Positions 8,860 to 16,593 of a stretch of DNA of 33,239 bases are shown piece after piece (position 1 is the stretch's first letter; each line of letters begins with the position of its first letter). Position numbers and translations under genes: made by a program. This stretch comes from a bacterium (GTDB lineage Bacteria; Chlamydiota; Chlamydiia; Chlamydiales; SM23-39): NCBI GenBank assembly GCA_021781995.1, contig JAJXVT010000014.1, positions 1 through 33,239 of the forward strand. The letters run 5' to 3'. The notes under the pieces were generated by a model. That model was not told the origin of the DNA and searched no databases. It worked only from the letters and a program-made list of their open reading frames with translations.

Positions 8860-10110
8860 ATGGCATCGGTTGCAAGGTGTTGTTCTGCAGGAAGGCAGAG
8901 AGTTCAGATTCGAGAACCACGGTTGTCGTTTCCGCAAAGGAGGATGGATGCAGCAGCATTAGATCGGGGCGTAAGAACGAGGTTGAGTGGGCAAGTGGAA
9001 TTGAATGTGGGAAGTACCAGGCGCTTAGAAGAAATGGGGTTTTCAGAGGACCGTGTGCGCGTGGTGGAAAATGTTGGCCGCCAAGCCTTGCAGATAGTGC
9101 GATTGCATTTAGAGCGTATTGCAATCTCAGGCGAAGAGTGTCTTTTATTGCGAGAGCGCTCTTTAGTGGTCATTCGTTCGGAGCATCCCGAAGCGGTGAG
9201 CGGTGTGTGGAAAAAATGCAGTATTGGCTGGGACCCTTCTTCAAGAGAGCGTTTTGCCATATTGGAATATCACGGACACATTTGGGGTATATCGTCAGAA
9301 ACGATCGAAGCTAATTTTCGTCGAGAATGCGACACATACGCTATGTTACGCGAACATCGGATTCGCAATATTCCCCAGTGGCTTGGTTATGTACAAACGC
9401 GCGAAGCGCAGGGGCGATCATGGATGGCGATGATATTGGAGTATTTACCTGGCGGAGATTTATTGAATTGGCTCAATCGAATTCGAAATGAAGATGGCGT
9501 TTTGACGCCCCCTTCAGTGAATATAGTTTTAAAAATTAGTATTTCCATTTTACAAGCACTAGCTGATTTGCATAGTCATGGGTTGGTGCATCGAGATTTG
9601 AAATTAGAAAATATGTTATTGGCCGAAGATGGCACCGCTAGATTGATTGATTTTGATGTTTTGGCCGATATTACTCGGCTCCGTGAAATTGTGATGGATG
9701 CAGGGACTCACGAATATTTAGCGCCGGAATTGAGGGCAGTTATCCTTAGGCCCAGTTTTGAGCGAGTGGAGGTGTTGGATTTAATGGCTGCCGATATTTG
9801 GGCTTTGGGTATTTGTTTAGCCCGGTTATTAGCCAATAACGATGCAGATTTAGATGTCGCGGAAATGTCGATACGGATAGCGGACGTTATTGTCAGAAGG
9901 CAATGTTTGGCTGCCCAGTTGCATGAACATTGGCAGCCGCGGTTGCGCCGTCGTTTGATTGAAGGAGGGTTGCGTCCTTCCGTTAATCCGATTGTGGCAA
10001 GTATGCATCAACTTGTGTTTGAATTGCTTTCGGTTGACCCTAATGAGCGGCCAACGGCGAGTCAAGCTCTTGCGCGGCTTGAGGAGATTCGGGATATTCG
10101 TTCCGATTGA
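8860..10110 (+). CDS. Eukaryote-like Ser/Thr protein kinase 1, lysine-less (WNK-like spacing)
   Basis: 416 aa; ATG 8860 follows a strong AAGGGAGGGG site. Residues 1-105 are an N-terminal region partly shared with kinase 2; the kinase domain spans about 110-405. Present: alpha-C Glu156, HRDLKLEN (Asp246, Asn251), Mg-binding Asp264, APE 288-290 and the DIWALG helix. Unusual: the VAIK lysine is Leu135 (FAIL), DFG reads DFD, and a lysine (Lys118) lies 17 residues before the VAIK position, as in WNK kinases. No membrane span is seen. The last codons and stop lie in a 164-bp repeat (10096-10259), so the native C terminus may have been altered. The position beside the secretion operon suggests, without proving, an exported kinase. 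Confidence 0.88.
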   Translation: MASVARCCSAGRQRVQIREPRLSFPQRRMDAAALDRGVRTRLSGQVELNVGSTRRLEEMGFSEDRVRVVENVGRQALQIVRLHLERIAISGEECLLLRERSLVVIRSEHPEAVSGVWKKCSIGWDPSSRERFAILEYHGHIWGISSETIEANFRRECDTYAMLREHRIRNIPQWLGYVQTREAQGRSWMAMILEYLPGGDLLNWLNRIRNEDGVLTPPSVNIVLKISISILQALADLHSHGLVHRDLKLENMLLAEDGTARLIDFDVLADITRLREIVMDAGTHEYLAPELRAVILRPSFERVEVLDLMAADIWALGICLARLLANNDADLDVAEMSIRIADVIVRRQCLAAQLHEHWQPRLRRRLIEGGLRPSVNPIVASMHQLVFELLSVDPNERPTASQALARLEEIRDIRSD

Positions 10111-10259
10111 AAGCCCCTACGAAAACGTCAATTGAAAGCTCTCTCAAAGCGAACAAAAAATTGAGGACAATATTGCATTGAATATTAACCTCAATTTTTT
10201 CTTAGATTTCAGAGGCTTTGAATCAGTTTGCGTTGGGGTGTCTTTTAAACGGAACGAGT
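10096..10259. repeat. 164-bp palindromic MITE-like element, copy A
   Basis: The ends are imperfect inverted repeats: ATTCGTTCCGATTGAAAG on the left against ACTCGTTCCGTTTAAAAG read from the right. An inner stem pairs AAAAAATTGAGG (10155-10166) with CCTCAATTTTTT (10189-10200). Copy B at 24597-24760 has the same length, with about 14 mismatches and no gaps by eye. There is no coding capacity. The inner stem plus T run could also act as a terminator for kinase 1. Confidence 0.85.
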
Positions 10260-10383
10260 ATAATTCCTTATTTGGCAGTCCTTATCCCGTTTTTAAATTA
10301 TGGTTTATTGAAATTTCGTTTTGTGTGTATTTAATTTTGTAATTAGTTATAATTAATTATAAAATCAACTGACTGATGCGTGT
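10260..10383 (+). promoter_or_regulatory. AT-rich upstream region of kinase 2
   Basis: It holds TGTAATTAGTTATAA (10338-10352), a one-mismatch copy of the 15-mer before kinase 1, followed by a second AATTATAA. There is no Shine-Dalgarno sequence before the ATG at 10384. The shared motif suggests that the two paralogs were duplicated together with their promoter. Confidence 0.45.
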
Positions 10384-11538
10384 ATGTCGAATCTTTTACC
10401 AGTGGCTTTAGGACCTGTACCTTTGTTTCCCGCTTCGAGGGATACCGGATCTATGTCTTTATCCGATCGGAGAGTTTCTGTTACAACACTTGAGTCATTT
10501 TGTAATGCACGACCTGAATTGATAAGCCAAATAGATAGAATTAGAAGAGTTGGAGCAGCTGTTTTAAATCGTCACGTTGACGGCGAGAGCATAAGATACG
10601 AAGAGGGTTTGCAATGCGTACTTGGATCAAACCAGAGATTGGTTTTATTGCCTATAGATGATGATGATTGTTCTCGAGGCACGTTTAAGATATGTCAATA
10701 TGCATGGGATCCTAGTGCAAATCGAATCATTGCCGGGTTGAGTTATATCAATCATGAAAGTGGGGTAGCGGAAAACAAGTTTCGAACAGAGTTAGCGGCG
10801 TATCAAGCAATTCAAAACGTACCAAATGTGGTACAATATTTAGGCAGTGTAACCAGTGGTAATCGACGGTTAATCTTTGTTGAATACTGTCCGAATGGCG
10901 ATTTATTCAGGCTGATAGAGACACGTCCTCTTGCGCTAAGAAATGGGTTAGAAAAAATGATACCGGTAGCAGAGGCGATAGCGGCTCTGCATAGACAAGG
11001 AATGGCTCACCGGGACTTGAAACCCGAAAATATATTGGTAACACCAGATGGAGCTCGAATCACAGATTTTGATACCCTTATAAGGGTTGAAGCGGGAGAT
11101 CGAGAAATAGTTGGTACTCCATTGTACTTTGCGCCGGAATTGCGAGCTGCGGCGGGGCGGGCGGCGAGCTATGACTGGCAAGCAATTGATATGTGGAATT
11201 TGGGACTTATATTATTAGAAGTATATGGCAGTTCTTTTGCTGTGAGTGAGATTGATCTAATTGTATCAGGATCGATGAGTGACGAAACTAAGAGCCGAGA
11301 CATCTGCAGTGTAATATCAAAAGTTCTTCCAGGGCTTGACGGTTCCGTTATTAGCTTGATCAAAGAATTGTTATCGTTAAATCCAGCGCAGCGACCGAAG
11401 GCAGATCATGCGTTAGCAATGTTGCAGGCGGTACAACCGAGGGCAGATCGTGGGCCATCAGTTTCTTTATGGCGACGCATTCAAACTGCAGTACCCTCAG
11501 CGATAGCATCGCTTCTGGGGCAGTTTATGCATAGATAG
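10384..11538 (+). CDS. Eukaryote-like Ser/Thr protein kinase 2, lysine-less (WNK-like spacing)
   Basis: 384 aa, a paralog of kinase 1 in the same orientation. The shared core runs from about residue 75 (GLQCVLGSNQRLVLLP) through the kinase domain to about 350. Present: alpha-C Glu136, HRDLKPEN (Asp211, Asn216), Asp228, APE 250-252 and DMWNLG. The VAIK lysine is Leu119 (IAGL), DFG is DFD, and Lys102 in GTFKIC lies 17 residues before Leu119, the WNK spacing. The tail (WRRIQTAVPSAIASLLG) could form an amphipathic helix. No ribosome binding site is evident at ATG 10384; ATG 10453 (MSLSDRR) is a possible later start. Substrates are unknown. Confidence 0.87.
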   Translation: MSNLLPVALGPVPLFPASRDTGSMSLSDRRVSVTTLESFCNARPELISQIDRIRRVGAAVLNRHVDGESIRYEEGLQCVLGSNQRLVLLPIDDDDCSRGTFKICQYAWDPSANRIIAGLSYINHESGVAENKFRTELAAYQAIQNVPNVVQYLGSVTSGNRRLIFVEYCPNGDLFRLIETRPLALRNGLEKMIPVAEAIAALHRQGMAHRDLKPENILVTPDGARITDFDTLIRVEAGDREIVGTPLYFAPELRAAAGRAASYDWQAIDMWNLGLILLEVYGSSFAVSEIDLIVSGSMSDETKSRDICSVISKVLPGLDGSVISLIKELLSLNPAQRPKADHALAMLQAVQPRADRGPSVSLWRRIQTAVPSAIASLLGQFMHR

Positions 11539-12026
11539 TTTCGTAGAGCCAATTGCAAACTCATTTCCCCGTTAAAATCGATCTTTTGAGGACACTTTTG
11601 TCATTTTTTAGATTTTGAATGATGAGGTAGTTGCAAAACTCCAGCCCCCAGAAAAATCGATGATTTTGAGGCCGGTTGCGAAGGCAGCAGAGCTGCCTAA
11701 TCCCGAATATTCGTGCCCAACTCCAGAGAGTGAGGTCGAAGATTCGGGACGCAACCGGCCTCAAAAGGGCGATTTTGCTGGGCGCTCGAGTTTTGCAATT
11801 GCCTCTGATGTATAAGGTTAGCTCTTGATGAATGGTGGATACCATGACTATTGAGAATTCCTTACTGATTTAATTTGAAAATATTTTGAACAGGTTCTCA
11901 GTCAACTCTCATGGGTTGACTTCGTCAAACGGTACGTGGCAAATGACTGTCACTTGAAAATAACCTCAAAATCCTCAATTTTTCCGGGCAAAGCAGTTTT
12001 GTAATTAGCTCAATAGATTCGCTCTT
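11539..12026. repeat. Non-coding cluster of nested inverted repeats
   Basis: This 488-base gap holds four related arms. The inner pair, 11624-11680 and 11750-11805, are inverted and nearly complementary over about 55 bases (GTTGCAAAACTC ... GAGGCCGGTTGCG). Within them lie GGCAG/CTGCC and TCCCGAAT/ATTCGGGA stems. Weaker relatives sit outside: 11549-11594 in the left-arm direction and 11960-12010 inverted, sharing TTGCAAA or TTACAAA, then CCCG, AAAATCG or AAAATTG, and TTTTGAGG. A minus-strand reading frame at 11561-11845 is a by-product of the repeat and is not called as a gene. Confidence 0.8.
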
Positions 12027-13121
12027 TCAATTGTGGTAGAAAAGAATGACATCGCCATCGTGAACAATGTAATCGCGGCCTTCTGAACGGGCCTTTCCCT
12101 GCTCTCGAGCTCCGACGCGGCCATGGCAGCGAACCATCTCTTCATAAGGTACGACCTCCGCGCGAATAAATCCCTTTTCAATATCCGAATGGATTTCTCC
12201 GGCAGCTGCAGCCGCTGTGGTGCCTCGGCGGATTGTCCAAGCGCGGGTTTCTATGTCGCCAGAGGTGATGAAGGTGATGAGGTCCAATAGGTGGAACGCT
12301 TCTCGGATGAGTTTGTCCAATCCCGATTCTTTCAGACCGAGGCTTTGAAGAAATTCGGCGGCATCTTTAGGGTCTAATTGCGAAATTTCTTCTTCAAGAC
12401 GAGCACATATCGAAACGGCTTTACTTCCTTCTTGAGCGGCAAATTCACGCACTTTGCGCACATAGTCATTTTCCAAAGAAGGTAGATCTGCTTCACCCAC
12501 GTTACAAATATAGAGTACTTTTTTGCGGCTAATGAACGGATAGAGGCGGGCTATCGCTTCTTCTTCCGCATTGAGAGTCATTTTGCGTAACGGGAGGTTT
12601 TGGTTGAGGTGCTGGATGGCCTTTTGCAAAAAATCCACTGTGGGCTGCAGATCTTTTTTTGTTTTCGCTTGTTTTTCCAAACGAGCATGGGTATTTTCAG
12701 CCATTTGAAGATCGGCGAGAATTAATTCTAGCCCGATTACTTCGATATCTTGAATAGGATCAATTTTGTTTGCAACGTGAATGACGTTTTCATCGTCAAA
12801 ACAGCGCACTACTTGGACGATTGCGTCGGTTTCTCTGATGTGGGATAGAAATTGATTTCCAAGCCCTTCTCCTTGCGCAGCTCCTTTCACAAGCCCAGCG
12901 ATATCGACAAAAGTACATGTAGCGTTGATGATTTTTTTGCTATGGGATTGCTCTGAAAGGGTTTGAAGGCGAGTATCGGCGACGTTGACGATGCCTACGT
13001 TGGGATCTATGGTGCAAAAAGGGTAGTTCTCCGAGGGGATTTGTTTGCGGGTTAGGGCGTTGAAGAGAGTCGATTTGCCAACGTTGGGCAGACCGACAAT
13101 ACCGCACGATAAATTAGGCAT
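12027..13121 (-). CDS. ychF: Ribosome-binding ATPase YchF (OBG-family)
   Basis: 364 aa, full length. YchF/OLA1 proteins bind ribosomes and hydrolyse ATP rather than GTP. The P loop GLPNVGKST (about residues 8-16), the switch II region DIAGLVKGAAQGEGLG and the altered G4 element NVGE (NxxE, the basis of ATP preference) are all visible. The C-terminal TGS-like domain ends in GRDYIVHDGDVILFYHN. It overlaps the truB end by eight bases, making it the last gene of the nusA operon. In Chlamydiaceae its other neighbour is sctU; here a 4-kb kinase/repeat block intervenes. Confidence 0.97.
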   Translation of the reverse strand: MPNLSCGIVGLPNVGKSTLFNALTRKQIPSENYPFCTIDPNVGIVNVADTRLQTLSEQSHSKKIINATCTFVDIAGLVKGAAQGEGLGNQFLSHIRETDAIVQVVRCFDDENVIHVANKIDPIQDIEVIGLELILADLQMAENTHARLEKQAKTKKDLQPTVDFLQKAIQHLNQNLPLRKMTLNAEEEAIARLYPFISRKKVLYICNVGEADLPSLENDYVRKVREFAAQEGSKAVSICARLEEEISQLDPKDAAEFLQSLGLKESGLDKLIREAFHLLDLITFITSGDIETRAWTIRRGTTAAAAAGEIHSDIEKGFIRAEVVPYEEMVRCHGRVGAREQGKARSEGRDYIVHDGDVILFYHN

Positions 13122-13803
13122 GGATGACCTCGTTAGGGTGTAGAATCAGTGGGGTTAGAATACAGCCGGGCTGAAGGGCTGATTCGGGAATAGCATTGTC
13201 TAATGAAAATGGTCCGGAGTTCAATCGGGTTAAGGAAGAAAGATGTCCGCAGGTCGCTAAAAATTTAGCGATGTCATAACCTAAAGAGCGAATATAAGTC
13301 CCTTTAGAACACTGTACATCGATTTCAATGTAAGGATAGTTATAGCTTAAAAGTTCGATGTACAATTGAACCGGCACGGGAGCGCGTTCGACTGTAATTC
13401 CTTTACGAGCTAGTTCGTACAGCTTTTTGCCTTGGATTTTTTTCGCGGAAAACATCGGAGGTGTTTGCAAAATAGTCCCTCGAAAAGAGGCTATCGCTTC
13501 TTCTACTTCAGCAAGAGTTGGTACGCGGTCGCAATTTTCAATCACTTGGCCATCGATATCAAAACTATCAGTGCCTATGCCGAGATGAATAGTCGCACGA
13601 TAGCGTTTGCCGCAGTTGAGAAATTCATTGGAGCGTTTTGTGTATTCTCGTCCGATCAACATAACCATGAGTCCGGTGGCGAAAGGGTCCAATGTACCTG
13701 CATGACCAATTTTTTCAATTTTGGTCAGGCGGCGAAGAATGGAAACAAGGCGGAAAGAAGGGGTCTTTGCCGCTTTGTCGATTAACAAAATACCGCTAGT
13801 CAT
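13114..13803 (-). CDS. truB: tRNA pseudouridine(55) synthase TruB
   Basis: 229 aa. It makes pseudouridine 55 in the T loop of tRNAs. The catalytic Asp lies in GHAGTLDPFATGLM; LLIDKAAKTPSF near the start and GTYIRSLGYDIA later are family motifs. It is shorter than E. coli TruB (about 310 aa) because the C-terminal PUA domain is missing; short versions also occur in Chlamydiaceae. It overlaps rbfA by eight bases and ychF by eight bases. ribF, which I recall between ychF and truB in C. trachomatis, is absent. Confidence 0.95.
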   Translation of the reverse strand: MTSGILLIDKAAKTPSFRLVSILRRLTKIEKIGHAGTLDPFATGLMVMLIGREYTKRSNEFLNCGKRYRATIHLGIGTDSFDIDGQVIENCDRVPTLAEVEEAIASFRGTILQTPPMFSAKKIQGKKLYELARKGITVERAPVPVQLYIELLSYNYPYIEIDVQCSKGTYIRSLGYDIAKFLATCGHLSSLTRLNSGPFSLDNAIPESALQPGCILTPLILHPNEVIHA

Positions 13804-14185
13804 TGATCTGTTCTGGAGGCGCTTCCGGACGTGAAAGGCGTTCTTGTTCTAGCTGCGAAAGCAGTTGTTCAATGCGAAGATGTTCTTCTAATCCTGTATC
13901 TAGTTTGAATAAAAGCTCAGGAAAATACCGCAATTGCACTTTATGTGACGCGTGAACCGCAATAAATCCCGCTGCGGATTGAAGAGCAGCGAGAATTTTT
14001 GTCTTATCAACTTCTGATGCGATCATACTTACATATACTTTAGCATGATGAAGATCTGCTGAAGTATCTACGTGCGTCACCGTCACAAAAGTATTGACGT
14101 GAGGGTTCTTAACCTCTTTTTGAATGACTTCAAAAATGACTTGTTTTAGAAGAGAGTTTACTCGTTCCAGTCGGTTTTTCTTCAT
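13796..14185 (-). CDS. rbfA: 30S ribosome-binding factor RbfA
   Basis: 129 aa, typical size. RbfA binds the immature 30S subunit and helps 16S rRNA 5' end maturation. The N terminus ([20 protein letters not shown]) and the KH-like core ([18 protein letters not shown], then [19 protein letters not shown]) match the family. It overlaps infB by four bases and truB by eight, in the widely conserved nusA-infB-rbfA-truB order. Confidence 0.95.
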   Translation of the reverse strand: MKKNRLERVNSLLKQVIFEVIQKEVKNPHVNTFVTVTHVDTSADLHHAKVYVSMIASEVDKTKILAALQSAAGFIAVHASHKVQLRYFPELLFKLDTGLEEHLRIEQLLSQLEQERLSRPEAPPEQIND

Positions 14186-16590
14186 AGCTCTTGTTCAAGG
14201 TAAGTGATTTCATATGCTTGGAGCAGATCGCCTTCTTTAATATCATTTTGGCCATCCAAGTAAATTCCGCATTCAAATCCTTCCTTGACCTCTTTGACAT
14301 CTTCTTTCAGGCGCTTCAAAGAAGCGATTTTTCCTTTCCAAATAATCTCTTTATCTCGAATTTGACGTACCAAATGATTCCTTTTGATAATTCCTTCAGA
14401 AATTTGGCAGCCCGCGATGGAACCGAGTTGAGATGATTTAAAGACAGCTTTGACAAGCGCTTTCCCAGTGTCTGTTTCAATTTCTAGCTTATCTAGCATC
14501 GATTTCATTTGATTTTTTACATCATCGATTAAATGATAAATGACATCTTGTGAAAAAACAGCAACCTTTTTTTGTTTGATTAAATCATTTGCTCGACTTT
14601 CAATGTGTGTATGAAAGCCAACAATAGATGCTTTAGAAGCTGCTGCCAGTTCGATGTCTGATTCAGAAATTTCGCCGACACCTGTATGAACGATTTCAAG
14701 GCGAACTTTTTTGGAGTGGATTTTCATGAGCGATGTTTTCAAAGCTTCTAAAGAACCTTGAACGTCAGCGCGCAAGATCACAGGGAGAATTTTCATCTCT
14801 CCGCTTTCTTTTTTCGCCATCATTTTATCAAGACTGGAGATTTTGGCTTGAGCTTGAGCAGCTCGCGATGCGCCTTCTGCTCGGGCTGCAGCAAGTTCTC
14901 TCGCTTCTTTTTCATTTTTGACCACAATGAATTCTGAACCTGCAAGAGCAAGATCAGAAAGTCCTGTGATTTTCACCGGCATCGAAGGTCCTGCAGTCTC
15001 AATAGAACGGCCATGATCGTCTTGCATAGTCTTGATGCGTCCAAACTGAGAACCAAATACGATAGCGTCATTTTTACGCAACGTGCCGTTTTGGATGAGT
15101 ACTGTGGCAACGGCACCAAGTCCTTTATGCATTTCAGATTCTAACACAGTTCCACGAGCTCTTGAGTTAGGATTGGCTCGCAATTCGAGAATTTCAGCTT
15201 GTAAAGCGATCATTTCAAGTAGTTCTGGAATACCAGCTCCAGTTGCTGCAGAGCAATTCACCGTAATTGTGGTGCCGCCCCAGCTTTCTGCCAAAAGCCC
15301 GCGATCGGAAAGCTCTCGATATACTTTTTGTTCATCAAAATTAGCTTTGTCAGATTTATTAATTGCAACTAAAATAGGTACATTGGCTTCTTGCGCTTGA
15401 CGCATTGCTTCGTCTGTCTGAGCACGCATACCTTCATCGCCTGCAATCACGAGAATCACAATGTCTGTTACGTTGGCGCCGCGCGAACGCATTTCAAAAA
15501 ATGCTTCGTGGCCTGGAGTGTCTAAAATAGTGACATCACCTGCAGCGGTAGAAACTTTAAAAGCACCAATATGTTGAGTAATGGCTCCTGCTTCTGCTGC
15601 AACTCGGTTAGATTTTCGAATAGCGTCGATTAAACTGGTTTTGCCATGGTCGACATGCCCCATAAAAGTGACAACTGGCGGACGCAATACAAGTTCAGCT
15701 GTAGGTGTTTTTTCAACTTCTTGGCGAATTGTTTGATCGGTAATGCGGATTCTTTGCTCTTCCGAGGTATCGATTGTAATTTCACAATCAAAATCATGCC
15801 CCAGCAGTTGAACTGTTGTTTCATCGTCGAGGTAATCATTGATTGTAGCGGTGATTCCTTTCATAAAGAGCTTGGCGATCAGTTGAGATGCCTTGAGTTT
15901 CATCTCTTGAGCGAGATCCTTTAAGGTAAGAGGTAGGCGTATAGCAAGATGTTTAGGCCGGATAATGATTTCTTCTTGATAATGGCGTTTTACAGGTTTA
16001 AATTGTCTGCGTTTGCGCCAGGCTTCGTTGTCTGTGTCGCGCAATCCTTGACGATCGCGTGAATCGAATCGCGATTCATCTTTGCGTTTGGCTGCGGTTG
16101 GTTTCAATTCCTTACGCGGTCCAGCAGGAGTTGCGGGAGTGTGAACAGGCGTTGGTGCTGGAGTTCGAGGAGCGGGCGCTATAGAAGCGGAAGTTGTTAT
16201 TCGAGGTGCTGCGGGCTTTTCAAGCGGAGTTGCCTGCGAGTTTATTTTTTCTTCAAACACGGGCGCATTCGGCTCTGTGGAAAGAACCGAAGTTTCTTCG
16301 TGATGATCCACAGATTCCTGAGTTGCCTGCTCTTCCTCGAGATGCGCTTCTGCTGAAGCTTTTGCTTCATCAGGAGACATCTTCATGATACGGGCTTTCT
16401 TTTTTGGGGGAGCAAGAGCTTCTGCTTCTTTAACAGTGGACTTTGGCTCAGGGGCTTCTTTCAAACGGGAAAGCGGCTTTTTTGGCTCGTCTGTGATGGG
16501 AGCTTCCTGAACAACCGGCGCATTTTTTTTAATTTTAAAAGCTTCAGCTAATTGTGTATTTGTAATTTTTAGTTTAAGATTTTTACCCAA
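14182..16590 (-). CDS. infB: Translation initiation factor IF-2
   Basis: 802 aa. This GTPase places initiator tRNA on the ribosome. Residues 1-200 are a low-complexity Ala/Pro/Lys/Glu-rich region, followed by the IF2 N-terminal domain ([20 protein letters not shown]). The G domain has GHVDHGKT (311-318), DTPGH (357-361) and NKSD (411-414, where NKID or NKMD is more usual). Domains II-IV follow to the end. The start is TTG 16590-16588 with AAAGGG about ten bases upstream; no in-frame ATG is better placed. Three bases separate it from the nusA stop. Confidence 0.97.
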   Translation of the reverse strand: MGKNLKLKITNTQLAEAFKIKKNAPVVQEAPITDEPKKPLSRLKEAPEPKSTVKEAEALAPPKKKARIMKMSPDEAKASAEAHLEEEQATQESVDHHEETSVLSTEPNAPVFEEKINSQATPLEKPAAPRITTSASIAPAPRTPAPTPVHTPATPAGPRKELKPTAAKRKDESRFDSRDRQGLRDTDNEAWRKRRQFKPVKRHYQEEIIIRPKHLAIRLPLTLKDLAQEMKLKASQLIAKLFMKGITATINDYLDDETTVQLLGHDFDCEITIDTSEEQRIRITDQTIRQEVEKTPTAELVLRPPVVTFMGHVDHGKTSLIDAIRKSNRVAAEAGAITQHIGAFKVSTAAGDVTILDTPGHEAFFEMRSRGANVTDIVILVIAGDEGMRAQTDEAMRQAQEANVPILVAINKSDKANFDEQKVYRELSDRGLLAESWGGTTITVNCSAATGAGIPELLEMIALQAEILELRANPNSRARGTVLESEMHKGLGAVATVLIQNGTLRKNDAIVFGSQFGRIKTMQDDHGRSIETAGPSMPVKITGLSDLALAGSEFIVVKNEKEARELAAARAEGASRAAQAQAKISSLDKMMAKKESGEMKILPVILRADVQGSLEALKTSLMKIHSKKVRLEIVHTGVGEISESDIELAAASKASIVGFHTHIESRANDLIKQKKVAVFSQDVIYHLIDDVKNQMKSMLDKLEIETDTGKALVKAVFKSSQLGSIAGCQISEGIIKRNHLVRQIRDKEIIWKGKIASLKRLKEDVKEVKEGFECGIYLDGQNDIKEGDLLQAYEITYLEQEL

Positions 16591-16593
16591 AAC

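Noticed and set aside
8856..9314. Alternative-frame open reading frames overlapping kinase 1 on both strands
   Set aside because: The kinase frame has clear domain motifs and a strong ribosome site; the others have none.
11561..11845. 94-codon minus-strand open frame in the gap after kinase 2
   Set aside because: It lies wholly in the inverted-repeat cluster, its codons follow the repeat arms, and it has no recognisable domain or ribosome site; an artefact of repeat sequence.
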